This document shows, in pieces, positions 20,770 to 31,123 of a stretch of DNA of 64,000 nucleotides; position 1 is the first letter of the stretch, and each line of letters begins with the position of its first letter. A program made the translations under genes and the position numbers. The stretch is from Symsagittifera roscoffensis (taxonomy: Eukaryota > Xenacoelomorpha > Acoela > Convolutidae), in NCBI RefSeq assembly GCF_963678635.1, contig NC_087063.1, forward strand, positions 55,701,504-55,765,503, written 5' to 3'. Under the pieces are notes generated by a model. It was given only the letters and a program-made list of their open reading frames with translations. It searched no databases and was not told where the DNA came from.

Positions 20770-21980
20770 AAGAAGTAGATTAGAATGCGGACTGGAGTGG
20801 AAGTGGATGCCGGGAGGGAGCCTCTCGCCTAAAGACACCCAGAGAGTCCTCCGGAGCAGCAATAAAGTGCCTTTCGCGCTGGAGGACTCACTTTTTTCCG
20901 ATGACTCCACTCTCGTAGGAACAGAGATAGAACTGAAGACGGGAAAGGCAGTAGTAAAGTAGAGAATGATAGACTTTGGAAAAAATGCCACGCTGGTAAG
21001 GAGGATTCCATCACTTTTGCAACAAAAAATGCCCAGAACACCCGGATGCTGGGAACAAGGATAAGTAAACTTGAGGACAGTGCAGTTAGGGTAAAACGAG
21101 ATTTCCACGCCTGAATTAAAGTAAAGCGTTAGCTTTGGAACTCTAACGTATCAAAGAGAACCCGTGCAATCATAGTTCAGGCAGCGGTCGAATCAACCAT
21201 GTTATTCGACTGCAGCGTAATGGCATGGCCACCGACGGACATTTATAAGTTTCAGAGTGTAGCTGACAGAGCGTAGATTCTTGTGGAACAACAGTAAGCC
21301 CAGAAATCTAATAAAGAACGCAAGAGAGGATTAATAGCTTCGAAATTAGACTCCAGTTGGGAGTAGAGTTCATGCGTACCAAAATTGAGATAAGGGCCCC
21401 ACAGATAATGGAGCATATACTCAGGATGCTTAATCAAAGAGTAGCAAAAAAGGCGGTCCTAGGGTCTTGGAACAAAGAGAGAACCAATAAAGGTACGACT
21501 CGGGGCAATACCCTTGGCTATTGGAGAAGGTGAATGAGGGAGGCGGGACTCGAAGATGACAACTCGGAGAATCTGACAAAAGACAGGAAAGTGTGAAGAG
21601 GAGTGGTTAAGCAAAGGAACGAGTGTCTAAGGGGTTGGGAGAACGAAATGTGTAATTGGCATCGGGGGAACAATAAGCCAATTAGATCTAAATGTGTCAG
21701 GAGAAAACGGAAATTATCAAATGAAGGTGGCCTTGTAGGTGGGAAGGGTGCGGGAGAATCTGTGCCTCGAAAGGGGGAGAACGAACCATGAGAGACTGGT
21801 ACATAGGAAGTAAGACGTTCAGTACGTGTGCCCAGAGTGCTCTGGCCCTTTTGATAGCCAAGCCCCCTTACAAACAACTACAAACTATGCCAAGAGGAGA
21901 AAGTGGATACTGCCAGAAATGCGACAGGACCCTCTCAGCAACAAACAGTGCTAGACACAGAAGAACCTGCAGGTGAACAG
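20770..21980 (+). pseudogene. Second decayed non-LTR retrotransposon
   Basis: A less AT-rich stretch reading as RT debris on the plus strand. A degenerate active-site region (FSDDSTLVGTEIELKTGKAV) lies near 20895-20955. A C-terminal part (RTKIEIRAPQIMEHILRMLN near 21375-21435; LRGWENEMCNWHRGNNKPI at 21629-21685) is followed by a zinc-finger-like ending YCQKCDRTLSATNSARHRRT (21911-21970), typical of the Cys/His motif at the end of R2/R4-like LINE proteins. Many stops and frame shifts. The clade assignment is tentative. Confidence 0.6.
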
Positions 21981-21984
21981 GACA

Positions 21985-23393
21985 CACGAGAGAAGCCGAA
22001 GAACGAAATGGTAACGGGTAGGTAAGAGGAGAAAAGGGAAAAGATCACTTGCGTGAAATATGGAACGCATATCACCACGAACAACATGTCGAGAAGCTTG
22101 CCTTAGGAGACAGGGTCAAAGGTCCCCACAGGGGACGTAAATGGAGACGAGACGAGTAAGGAACAGTTTTGATTTATAATCTAGCGAAAAACTGAAACAT
22201 TCCGCAAAACACACCTTTGTTGCCGAAAACGCAATTCTCCGCCGGAATCGGCGCCAACAACTAGCTAAGCTATGCATAACTAAGCTATAGTGAACCTGCT
22301 TACTCACCTTACTCGCTCGAAATTAGAGCAAATATCAGAAACTTCAAACTGGTTTTTCTCGACGCTGAAACAAACTTTTCAAATAGTTTGGTTGCAATGA
22401 CGTCTGAAAGGGCTTTAATATGATATCCTTTGACTCATTACAATGGATACTTATCGTACCTCATTTTGCTCGGAAAACAAAAAAAACTAAAATACACTCA
22501 AATACAAAGTTACTCCCATTTCCAATGGTCGGAACAACAACACTGATCGCCTCAGGACAAAGCTCTCATTGTTCTGACTGCGCTAAATCATATGTTAAAC
22601 AGTTTTTGAAAAAAAAATATATATTATTTGACAACTGTCTGCCATTAGTCAATGCAAAGTAAATAAAATGATAGTTCTGAGTCTATCAACTAGCTGGACC
22701 ATTGAACCTGCAAGGATTTATAAGACGGATTCATTTGCCGTTAACACTGCTTGCGCTTAAAAAGGAAAATGGTTGTTTAGCGCGCATTAAATATACTAAA
22801 TTGGCAGTGGTCAAACATGATCAACTTTAAGATAAACAAGACTGCTCGTATATCAGAGCAAAGCCTTGACTGTACCGACTGCTCTTTAACCCATATCGAA
22901 TAGTTTTTGGGAAAAGAAATTATTGAACAACTATAGTTTTAGACAATATCATCGATCAAGTATAAAATTTTGGGTCGTACGAAAATAATACGAACGATTA
23001 GCTAGCCTCGATTCAATTTGGAACAATTCCGTTGTGCAGGATAAATTGCCACTCATAAATAATTCGCGTTACAACACTTTCAGGATTACGGGTAAAATCT
23101 ACAAAGCGCGCATAAATTAGTCCAGAGTAAGACTAAATACGCAATTTTGAAATCTTTGCTAATAATGATCAGAGGCAGAAAACTTTTAAAATTTGATTTC
23201 AGAGAAATTAAATCTTCAATGGGTCATAATCTTTTTTTGCTAATAACTATTATTTCGATCGCCAAAAATTGACTTAATAAAAAACTACACCACGCATAAA
23301 AATTCCGTTTTCTTCGAAGAACGGAACAATTATAACAGGCAAAACATCCTTATTATTGTACTGGTCTTCAAAATTCAGGACAATAACCAACTG
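21985..23393. other. Gene-free stretch with an imperfect duplication
   Basis: No supported gene. About 100 bases near 22540-22640 (GCTCTCATTGTTCTGACTGC...AAACAGTTTTTG) recur imperfectly near 22820-22920 (GCCTTGACTGTACCGACTGC...GAATAGTTTTTG). Confidence 0.4.
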
Positions 23394-23720
23394 GCAAAGA
23401 GCGCGCATTACTAATATTATTTGAAATCGTAATATGACAATTGAATGCTGTTTTTGGAAATCGTTCAATAGAAAATGGACTGTATAATAATTGAGCAGAA
23501 GATTCAACACCCTACGTTGCGACTTCAATTGAAAAAAAAAGCAGAATGGGTTAATGAATGAATATAAGATTAATTTGCTTTTTTTCAATTGAAGTCGCAA
23601 CATAGGGTGTTGAATCTCTTGCGCAATTTTATACAGTCCATTTTCCATAGGACGATTTCCAAAAACAGCATTCAAATGTCACAACGATTTCCAATAGCTT
23701 TAGTAATGCGCGCTCTTCGC
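23394..23720. repeat. Foldback repeat with about 150-bp arms
   Basis: Arms 23394-23543 and 23576-23720 are imperfect inverted repeats starting GCAAAGAGCGCGCATTACTA and meeting at a 32-base loop. The inner 60 bp, including CAACACCCTA.GTTGCGACTTC, are almost perfect. Possibly a MITE; no target duplication is obvious. Confidence 0.7.
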
Positions 23721-23884
23721 TAGCCTTCAAAAGTGTCTACAGATCTAGAACAACCTGCATCTAGACACATCTGAAACAATACCAATGATTGCAGAGGTGA
23801 AGCTGCACCTCACATAAACCAGCAAGACTAGCGAACACGAGCTTCAAATTAGAATAAATTAAAATATTAAGTAAAGATAAGCTT

Positions 23885-23980
23885 TGGAAAAAAACCTTCA
23901 TGGATTCGAACCGCAAACCTCCAGAGTTACTGCATATTGTCTTCACAACTACGCTAGTCCCTTGCTGCCTGGGTTTGTTA
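23885..23980 (-). repeat. tRNA-derived SINE head
   Basis: On the minus strand it has an A-box-like TAGCGTAGTTGTGAAGAC and a perfect B box GGTTCGAATCC, followed by a T-rich run. The T and acceptor stems do not pair well, so it is a SINE or dead tRNA and not a functional tRNA. It resembles the heads near 27190-27270 and 29235-29325. Confidence 0.5.
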
Positions 23981-24039
23981 TTGCATAAAGTTAGCAATTC
24001 ATCGCTATAATTAATTATTAAAATGAGACTCCGAGAGGA

Positions 24040-24182
24040 TAGACAACTGGCAGCCTATAGCAGTTATATCGGTGTCATCTGCAAAAAAGATTACTTCTGC
24101 TGTTTTACATGTCACGGGCAAATCATTAATGTATCTAAGGAAAAGCAACGGAACTGAAATCGATCCTTGTGGGACTCCACAA
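24040..24182 (-). pseudogene. LINE reverse transcriptase fragment
   Basis: The minus strand reads CGVPQGSISVPLLFLRYIND and then FFADDTDITAIGCQL, the adjacent PQGS (24161-24172) and FADD (24074-24085) blocks of a non-LTR RT of Jockey/CR1 type. Only this fragment survives, directly beside the satellite. Confidence 0.8.
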
Positions 24183-24184
24183 TT

Positions 24185-26100
24185 TTTTTTTTCAAATCTG
24201 AAGAAACATCATTTACTTCCCCTGAATGTACCCTGACACCAACACACTATAGTGTTGAGAAATTCAAGTTCGGTTAGTTTTTTTTTTACTTTTTTTGAAA
24301 AAAAAATGATAAAATCATAAAAAACTCCATATCTCGATAACCAAAAGGGTTTGAGCAGTCTTACTTAGACGCCAGATTTGCAACCCCTGAATGTACCCTG
24401 ACAGCAACCCACTATAGGGTTGAGAAATTCAAGTTCGGTTAGTTTTTTATATCTAAGATGTTTTTGAAAAAAAATCATAAAATAATAAAGGATTTGAGCA
24501 ATCACATTTGCGCGCCAAATTTGCAACCCCCTGAATGTACCCTGACAGCAACACGGTTTTTTACATCTTAATTTTTTTTTGAAAAAAATCATAAGAAACG
24601 CCATAACTCGAAAACCAAATGGACTTGAGCAGCCATACTTGGAGGCCGACTTGCAACTCCTCAATATACCCTGACAGCAAGCCACTATAGGGTTGAAAAA
24701 TTCAAGTTCGGTTAGTTTTTTATGTCGAAGTTTTTGAAAACAAATAAAAAAAACATACAAAACGCAATATCTCGAAAACCAAAAACATTTTAGCAGTCAA
24801 ATTTGGACGCCAGAATTGCAACCCCTGAAGGTAACTTAACCGCACCCCACTATAGGGTTAAGATTTTCAAGTTCGGTCGCTTGCTTTGATATCTATGTTT
24901 TTTTTTTCGAAAAAAAAGAAATCATAAAAAATGCTTTATTTACTTCCCCTGAATGTACCCTGACAGCAACACACTATACTGTTGAGAAATTCAAGTTCGG
25001 TTACTGTTTTTTTTTTTACTTTTTTTGAAAAAAATTGATAAAATCATAAAAAACGCCATATCTCGATAACCAAAAGGGTTTGAGCAGTCTTACTTAGACG
25101 CCAGATTTGCAACCCCTGAATGTACCCTGACAGCAACCCACTATAGGGTTGAGAAATTCAAGTTCGGTTAGTTTGAAAAAAAAAATCATAAAAACGCCAT
25201 ATCTCGAAATCCAAAAGGATTTGAGCAATCACATTTGCACGCCAAATTTGCAACCCCCTGAATGTACCCTGACAGCAACACGGTTTTTTACATCTTAATT
25301 TTTTTTTGAAAAAAATCATAAGAAACGCCATAACTCGAAAACCAAATGGACTTGAGCAGCCATACTTGGACGCCGACTTGCAACTCCTGAATATACCCTG
25401 ACAGCAAGCCACTATAGGGTTGAGAAATTCAAGTTCGGTTAGTTTTTTTATATCGCAGTTTTTGAAAACAAATACAAAAAAAACATACAAAACGCAATAT
25501 CTCGAAAACCAAAAACATTTTAGCTGTCAAATTTGGACGCCAGAATTGCAACCCCTGAAGGTAACTTAACCGCACCCCACTATAGGGTTAGATTTTCAAG
25601 TTCGGTCGCTTGCTTTTATATCTATGTTTTTTTTCGAAAAAAAAGAAAAAATCATAAAAAATGCCATATCTCGAAAACCAAAAACATTTTAGCAGTCAAA
25701 TTTGGACACCAGAATTGCAACCCCTGAATGTACTCTGACAGCACCCCAGTATATGATTGAGAAATTCAAGTTCGGTTTGTTTGCTTTTATATCTACAATT
25801 TTTTGTAAAAAATTTTAAAAAATCATAAAAAACGCCATATCTGGAAAACCAAAAAGATTTGAGCAGTCAGATTTGGACGTCAGATTTGCAATCCCTGAAC
25901 GTACCCTGGCAGCACCCTACTATAGTATTCAGAAATTCAAGTTCGGTTAGTTTGCTTTTATATCTTCGTTTTTTTGAAAAATGAAAAAAAAATCATAAAA
26001 AACGCCATATCTGGAAAACCAAAAGGATTTGAGCAGTCAGACTCGGACGCCAGATTTGCAACACCTAAATGTACCCTGACAGCACCCCACTATATAGGAA
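24185..26100. repeat. Satellite tandem array, about 125-175-bp monomers, higher-order repeat of about 727 bp
   Basis: The words GCCATATCTCGAAAACCAAA, GACGCCAGATTTGCAACCCC, TGAATGTACCCTGACAGCA and GAGAAATTCAAGTTCGG recur in fixed order about 13 times. Monomers starting at about 24219, 24388, 24529, 24658 and 24822 are copied at about 24946, 25113, 25255, 25386 and 25551, giving a higher-order unit of about 727 bp present twice. The last monomers (25718, 25886, 26062) are regular at about 168 bp. Frames inside are repeat artefacts. Confidence 0.9.
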
Positions 26101-27105
26101 TGTTAAGAATGTATGTATATAGAAAATTTTCAAGCCTTGCAATGTTTTAGCTTTTTAACAGACTTAAACATGTGCCAAATGAAAATTCTTAAGCATTTTG
26201 ACATACGGTATAGCTTAAATGTGCAAAAAGTATTTTGTTAAACATGCAAAAAAAATAAGTTGAAAACGCTTGAACAAGCAAACATAAGGACTTCTTAAAT
26301 ATGTCATAGGGACTTCTTGAACATGTGTCACGTGAAACGCCTATTAAATAATAAATAGAAATAGATAGATAGGTAGATAGAATATAGATAGCTGGATAGA
26401 AGATGGATGAGACATCTAAGCCGATATAATCTAGCCCGAAATCTACGAAGCCCGAAAAAAAACTTTGAAAAAAGTTTAAACTAATAAGAAGTTATTAAGC
26501 CCTCCTCGCCCTTATAACACAGACACGCACACACATACACACCAACACTTTCTTCGCTCGTCAAAGGACATAATATGAGGCCGATATATTATAGGCCGAA
26601 AACTATCAACCAAAAAAAAAGAAAAACAAGGTGATGAAAAAAAAACGTTGTGATGAAAAATGTGAATTATAATTTCTATTAAGATGTTTAGCATTTTGTT
26701 CAATCCACAGATGAGCAAAAAAATGTTTCCATTGAAACAACTCGAAGTTAGGTCACTAACCCGATAAAATATAGGCCGAATCAATTTGGCAGAATAAAGT
26801 TTTGATTTTAATTAAAAAACAGGAAAAAAAAACAGAAATATATACGATGTCAAGGTTTAAAAAAAATAACAAGAAAACAGCAGAGGTAAATCAGAAAAGC
26901 AACTAACTATATGGTGAAAAAAAATTAAAATTCAAATAAGCTATTTAGTTGAATGGTAAAAAAAGCGGAAACTAAGCCGACTGCATGCATGCTGAAACCT
27001 GTGAAGTGCTGAAGTGTAACTTTTTTTTTAAATCAATTGAAGCGTTTCTCAAATAACAAACATGTTGTATTTTTTTTTCTCACTTTGTTCAGTTCATGTT
27101 GAAAA
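26101..27105. other. Gene-free repeat-rich stretch
   Basis: Contains a short GATA-type microsatellite (about 26355-26410) and words of the dispersed family (CATAACACAGACAC, GAGGCCGATAT, AGGCCGAA) also seen near 28970-29050. No gene supported. Confidence 0.5.
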
Positions 27106-27109
27106 AATG

Positions 27110-27285
27110 CACGCTTTCCGCATAAAACAAGCAGACAAACTGTAGGCCGACAATTGTTTGGAAAAGACTTTTTTCAGTTGAAAAAAAAAAACAGTTCCTG
27201 GTCAGATTCGAACCCACGACCATTGCCGTCCCTGGCATATTCTTCACTCCCAGGCTAAGTGCGAGACACACCAAGAAGTCCGGAA
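27110..27285 (-). repeat. tRNA-derived SINE
   Basis: The minus-strand head runs TTAGCCTGGGAGTGAAGA (A-box-like), TGCC...GGCA (anticodon-stem-like), TGGGTTCGAATCTGACC (B box), then T/A tracts and a body ending TCGGCCTACAGTTTGTC. The closest match is the copy near 29235-29325. Confidence 0.6.
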
Positions 27286-27361
27286 ATTATGAGCCAAGAT
27301 CCCAAGTGATTCTGTTAAACAAATTGTTAACACGAAAGAGGACTATATTCCGATTTAATAA

Positions 27362-27380
27362 CGCTTGCTAACCGCAAGCG
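27362..27380. repeat. Hairpin CGCTTGC-TAACC-GCAAGCG
   Basis: A 7-bp stem just beyond the SINE head, followed by TAATTAA. Related hairpins at 29361-29379 and 29461-29477 keep the pairing while the outer bases change. Confidence 0.55.
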
Positions 27381-27384
27381 TAAT

Positions 27385-28780
27385 TAAAAGCCTGTTTAAT
27401 ATAAATGAGAAGTTGAAATTTAAGTTTGTAATTCTACTTTGACGTTGTGACTATGCAATGAAATTTGGCATGGTGAAGTAACTGACAATTGTGAACAGAT
27501 TTGTTCTTCATAACCTTTACATCGTAACATCACGCATTTAGCCGTCATAACACGTAATACAACAAAATAGAAAATTTGAAAGTCATCACATTTGAAATTA
27601 CGCCGACAAAAAAGAAAGTCAGTCTCGGCTGACTATTCAAATTTCCCAGAAAAAATTCAATCTGATACGTATCGAAAAAACAAGGTTCGGCCGCTATTAG
27701 AACTCCAGTCTTAAGGATTTCAACGCACAATGATATGGAGGTTCCACAAAAAAGCAAATTGAAACTCTGACAAAACTCAGAATCTCAATTCAATAATTGG
27801 AATCTGAAAGTTACAAAATCCTTTTGCACCAATTTTGAAAAATCTAACTTTTTATGTCATGATGCTTGTTTATACAGGATGGTTCGCGTAAGCTTCTTGA
27901 TTTCAACCGAACAAATCACCAAATTTTTTCGTCACAACTTTGTCCAATTTAGCAATGAAAATATGTTAACCAATCTGGCTGGATCAAAAAACTTGCAACA
28001 TTTATTTTTGGTGTCATTACTTGACGAATTGCAAAATTTATTTTTGCTGTCATTACTTGACGAATTAACCATGACTCTTTAGATATGAAATATTGCTGTT
28101 GAAGCAACCTCGAGAATTTTATGAATCACGCTTGTTATTTGAGAACATTGTCATTCTAATTAATTAGAGCACAAACATCAGATGAAAACATACCTAACTG
28201 TCAAATGGAAAAGAGTAATGAACGCAAGTAAACAGAAAAAAAAACTCTTGACTTTGTAAAAATCTCGACTTTCGATTTTTCAAAGAAAAAAATGGAATCA
28301 TTTCAGCTTTTTGAACTTCAAAAACAATAGACGATTGGCGCTTTTTGATAAAATTAACCCAACTTGAGAAAACTGTATCAATAGGTAAAGTTTTTATTCC
28401 GCTGGAAAGCTAAAAAATAAATTTCACTTTCGAAACTAGAAATGTTCACGTTTTTTGCGCATTTCCACGTTCGTATTTGGAGAGTGCTACTCAAGTAACT
28501 TTCAGCAGAAAATTTTAATTGAACTCAAAAAGTGTGTATATACCTTAGTGCATTCATAAATGCGTTAATATGTATGAATGCACATCTCTATTTATTTGAG
28601 CATTTTTTCCTGAATATCCTAATTAACATCGCCGCTCAAATTAGTTCCAAAAATCAAAAGTTTTCCAAGCAGACAAAATTGTAGATATTAAAGAAAGGCT
28701 AAAACGGCAACAGCGGAAAGTTTCAGCCTAACAGTATTCATCATTTAAGGGAAAAATTTACTATTAAGATCTTAATATCA
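27385..28780. other. Gene-free stretch with a short tandem duplication and a dispersed repeat
   Basis: Positions 27997-28067 hold two copies of a 36-base unit (ATTTATTTTTG.TGTCATTACTTGACGAATT). Positions 28355-28460 match the dispersed family seen as an inverted repeat at 30061-30345 and near 54940-55060 (ACTTGAGAAAACTG, GTAAAGTTTTTATT, TTTCGAAACTAGAA). No gene supported. Confidence 0.45.
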
Positions 28781-28788
28781 ACACAGAG

Positions 28789-28803
28789 ACGAAGCTGAGC
28801 TTC
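28789..28803. repeat. Hairpin CGAAGC-TGA-GCTTCG
   Basis: Third member of the GCGAAGC hairpin family, embedded in ACAGAGA...CACCACTTGCGATAC, which resembles the context at 6795-6832. Confidence 0.45.
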
Positions 28804-29104
28804 GCACCACTTGCGATACAATTAGATCCATCAAATGAACAAAGAGAGTTGTGAAACAAACATGCACAAACCATAGAATGCAAAATCAGCATCCGAACAC
28901 AAATAACCAAGCAGAAAATCTTCCAGCCGAATTTGTTTTTCATTTCAATTTAAAAAAAAACGTCCCTCTTCCACCTCATAACACAGAAACTTGTTTCGCG
29001 CATCAAAAGACGCAAAAAGAGGCTTCATAGCCGATATCAAACAAGCCAAAACCAATACTAATAAGAACTTTGAAGAATCAAGAGCGCGGCTAAAAAAAAC
29101 GATT

Positions 29105-29330
29105 CCAAGATATGGCAACTAAGCCGACAAAAGATAAGCAGACAAAGAATTGCCCGGCAATTTAATTTGGAAAAAAAAAATTTCCTATTTGAATAAAAAC
29201 AGGCCCTGGTCAGATTAAAAAATATTTCCTATTTGAATAAAAACAGGCCCTGGTCAGATTCGAACCCAGGACCATAGCCTTGTCAGGCGTATTCGTTACC
29301 TCCAAGCTAAGTTGGCCGGAAACGCTGACA
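29105..29330 (-). repeat. tRNA-derived SINE with internal 44-bp duplication
   Basis: The head on the minus strand carries TTAGCTTGGAGGTAACGA and TGGGTTCGAATCTGACCAGG. A 44-base segment (from ATTTCCTATTTGAATAAAAA to the B box) is tandemly duplicated at about 29189-29262, the left copy cutting the head. Confidence 0.6.
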
Positions 29331-29360
29331 AAATTGAATTAACTAGTGCCGCATTGCACA

Positions 29361-29379
29361 CCCTTGCTCATCGCAAGGG
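29361..29379. repeat. Hairpin CCCTTGC-TCATC-GCAAGGG
   Basis: Second of three related hairpins. The flanks GTGCCGCATTGCA and TAATTAATT match the third copy (GTACCGGATTGCA). Confidence 0.55.
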
Positions 29380-29460
29380 TAATTAATTAAGTACCACTAG
29401 ATAAGAGTCATGTGAAGCAAGTGTTTCACGGCATAAAAGTCTAGTACCGGATTGCAATAC

Positions 29461-29477
29461 ACTTGCTTATCGCAAGT
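29461..29477. repeat. Hairpin ACTTGC-TTATC-GCAAGT
   Basis: Third related hairpin, 100 bases after the second, in a duplicated context beginning CTAGTACCGGATTGCA. Confidence 0.5.
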
Positions 29478-30060
29478 AAATAAATTGAATGAACAAATGG
29501 CAAAAAAAAGTTAAAAAGGAGTACAAGTTCGTAGTTTTCAGCGTTTACGGTGCTGATATAATTTCATCAATTTGCAAACGACTGATATAACAAAATTTAG
29601 AGAAAACTACTTTAGCTTTGTAACTCTTGGTTGATTCTTATCTTTGCAAGGATATGTGAAAAATTAAAATATGAAGTTTTCCAAGCCGTACAGATTCAAA
29701 TCTGCAATTAACTCGATTATTTGAGATATTGATTTTTGATTTTGTAACAATTGTCTGACATATACTATATAATTTTTTTCCATGAGCATGATTTTAGAAT
29801 GATGACAATAAGCAAGAACAGTCGCTGACAACCGTACAAATTATACTCCAAATCCTACGGGCCAGAAAACTCCAAATCGAAAATCGCTTCACTTGCAATG
29901 CAGTTTCAACATCTAAAAACATAGCCAACAGACAGTTTGAAAAAAAAAATCAATGAACTTAAAAAAACAGAAAAATTGCTGTTTTTTGAAAAAAATCTCA
30001 GCTTTCGGATTTCCAAGAAAAAATGTGAACAATTTATGATTGACAATTTTTTGCTGAAAC

Positions 30061-30345
30061 TTATCCAATTTGAGAAAACTGGATCAAAAGGTAAAATTTT
30101 TATTTTGCCGGGAAATCTGATAATTGAATTCAATTTTTGAAATTAGAAGTCAATCACGTTTTTCCTGCCCTTTACACTTTCGCTCTTCGATTGTTAAAGG
30201 CAAGGCAAACTCCCTTATCGAACAGCAAAGTGCAAAGGTCACGAAAAACGTGATCGACTTCTAGTTTCGAAAATGGAATTTGATTATCAGATTTCCGAGC
30301 GAAATAAAAATTTTACCAATTGATCCAGTTTTCTCAAATAGGGTT
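30061..30345. repeat. Inverted pair of a dispersed repeat
   Basis: Arms of about 130 bp (30061-30195 and 30216-30345) share TTTGAGAAAACTGGATCAA, GGTAAAATTTTTATTT, GGAAATCTGATAAT and ATCACGTTTTTC in opposite orientation. Single copies lie near 28355-28460 and 54940-55060. Confidence 0.6.
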
Positions 30346-30349
30346 AATT

Positions 30350-31120
30350 TTATCAAAGTATCAATCAAAAATAGTTCTAGAAATTCAAAGAGCTTTATTT
30401 AAGGGCATAAATTTATTTTTTGAAATTCGATAGTTGAGATAATTTCAGAAACTTTTTTTTTCTGTTTAATTGCGTCTAACCAATAACTAAACTACTTTGC
30501 TGGAAAATCAGAAAATTAAATTCCTGAACAAATATTTATCAATAATTAGCTATAAGAAAATCAAACAAAAGCAAAAAAAAAAACAATCACTTCTATAGCA
30601 AAAAAAAAACAAGAAAACAATAACTTCAAAGATTGTTATAAAAACTTAAAATACAAGGATTGTTATCAGAAATTTTCTGCACATAGGCGAAGCGGAGCAA
30701 AGTTAGCAAACGGGAAAAAAAAGATCAAACAAATGCGAAAAAGTGAAATATGTCGAAGAAACTGCAATTAAAAAAAATTTTCAAAAAAATGTCTGGAATG
30801 ATGTTCTATTCAGGAAACACAAACTACAACGTATAATGAAAAAATATATATGATTATCAAATCGCAACTGAGCCGACGACCTTTAGTTAAGTACTGTAGA
30901 ACCGACAACAAATTCTTGTCATGAAAAACTTTGAACTATATATTGTAGTCTCAAATTTTTAACATTTTGTGCGATCCGGATGGGACCATAGAAACTACGT
31001 TTGCCCTTAAACTATAAAAATTACCTCCTTGAAATAGTACTCCTTGTAATACCATCATCTCCTTGAAACCAAACGTCTATTACTCTTTTATACCAAAACT
31101 GCTGCTTTATTACTTTTTAA
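30350..31120. other. Gene-free stretch downstream of INTS2
   Basis: AT-rich; nothing recognisable except possible 3' UTR of INTS2 at the right edge and a partial hairpin word AGGCGAAGCGGAGC at 30686. Confidence 0.4.
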
Positions 31121-31123
31121 ATT

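Noticed and set aside
27190-27270. Functional tRNA gene on the minus strand
   Set aside because: A and B boxes are present, but T-stem and acceptor-stem pairing fail and a SINE body follows.
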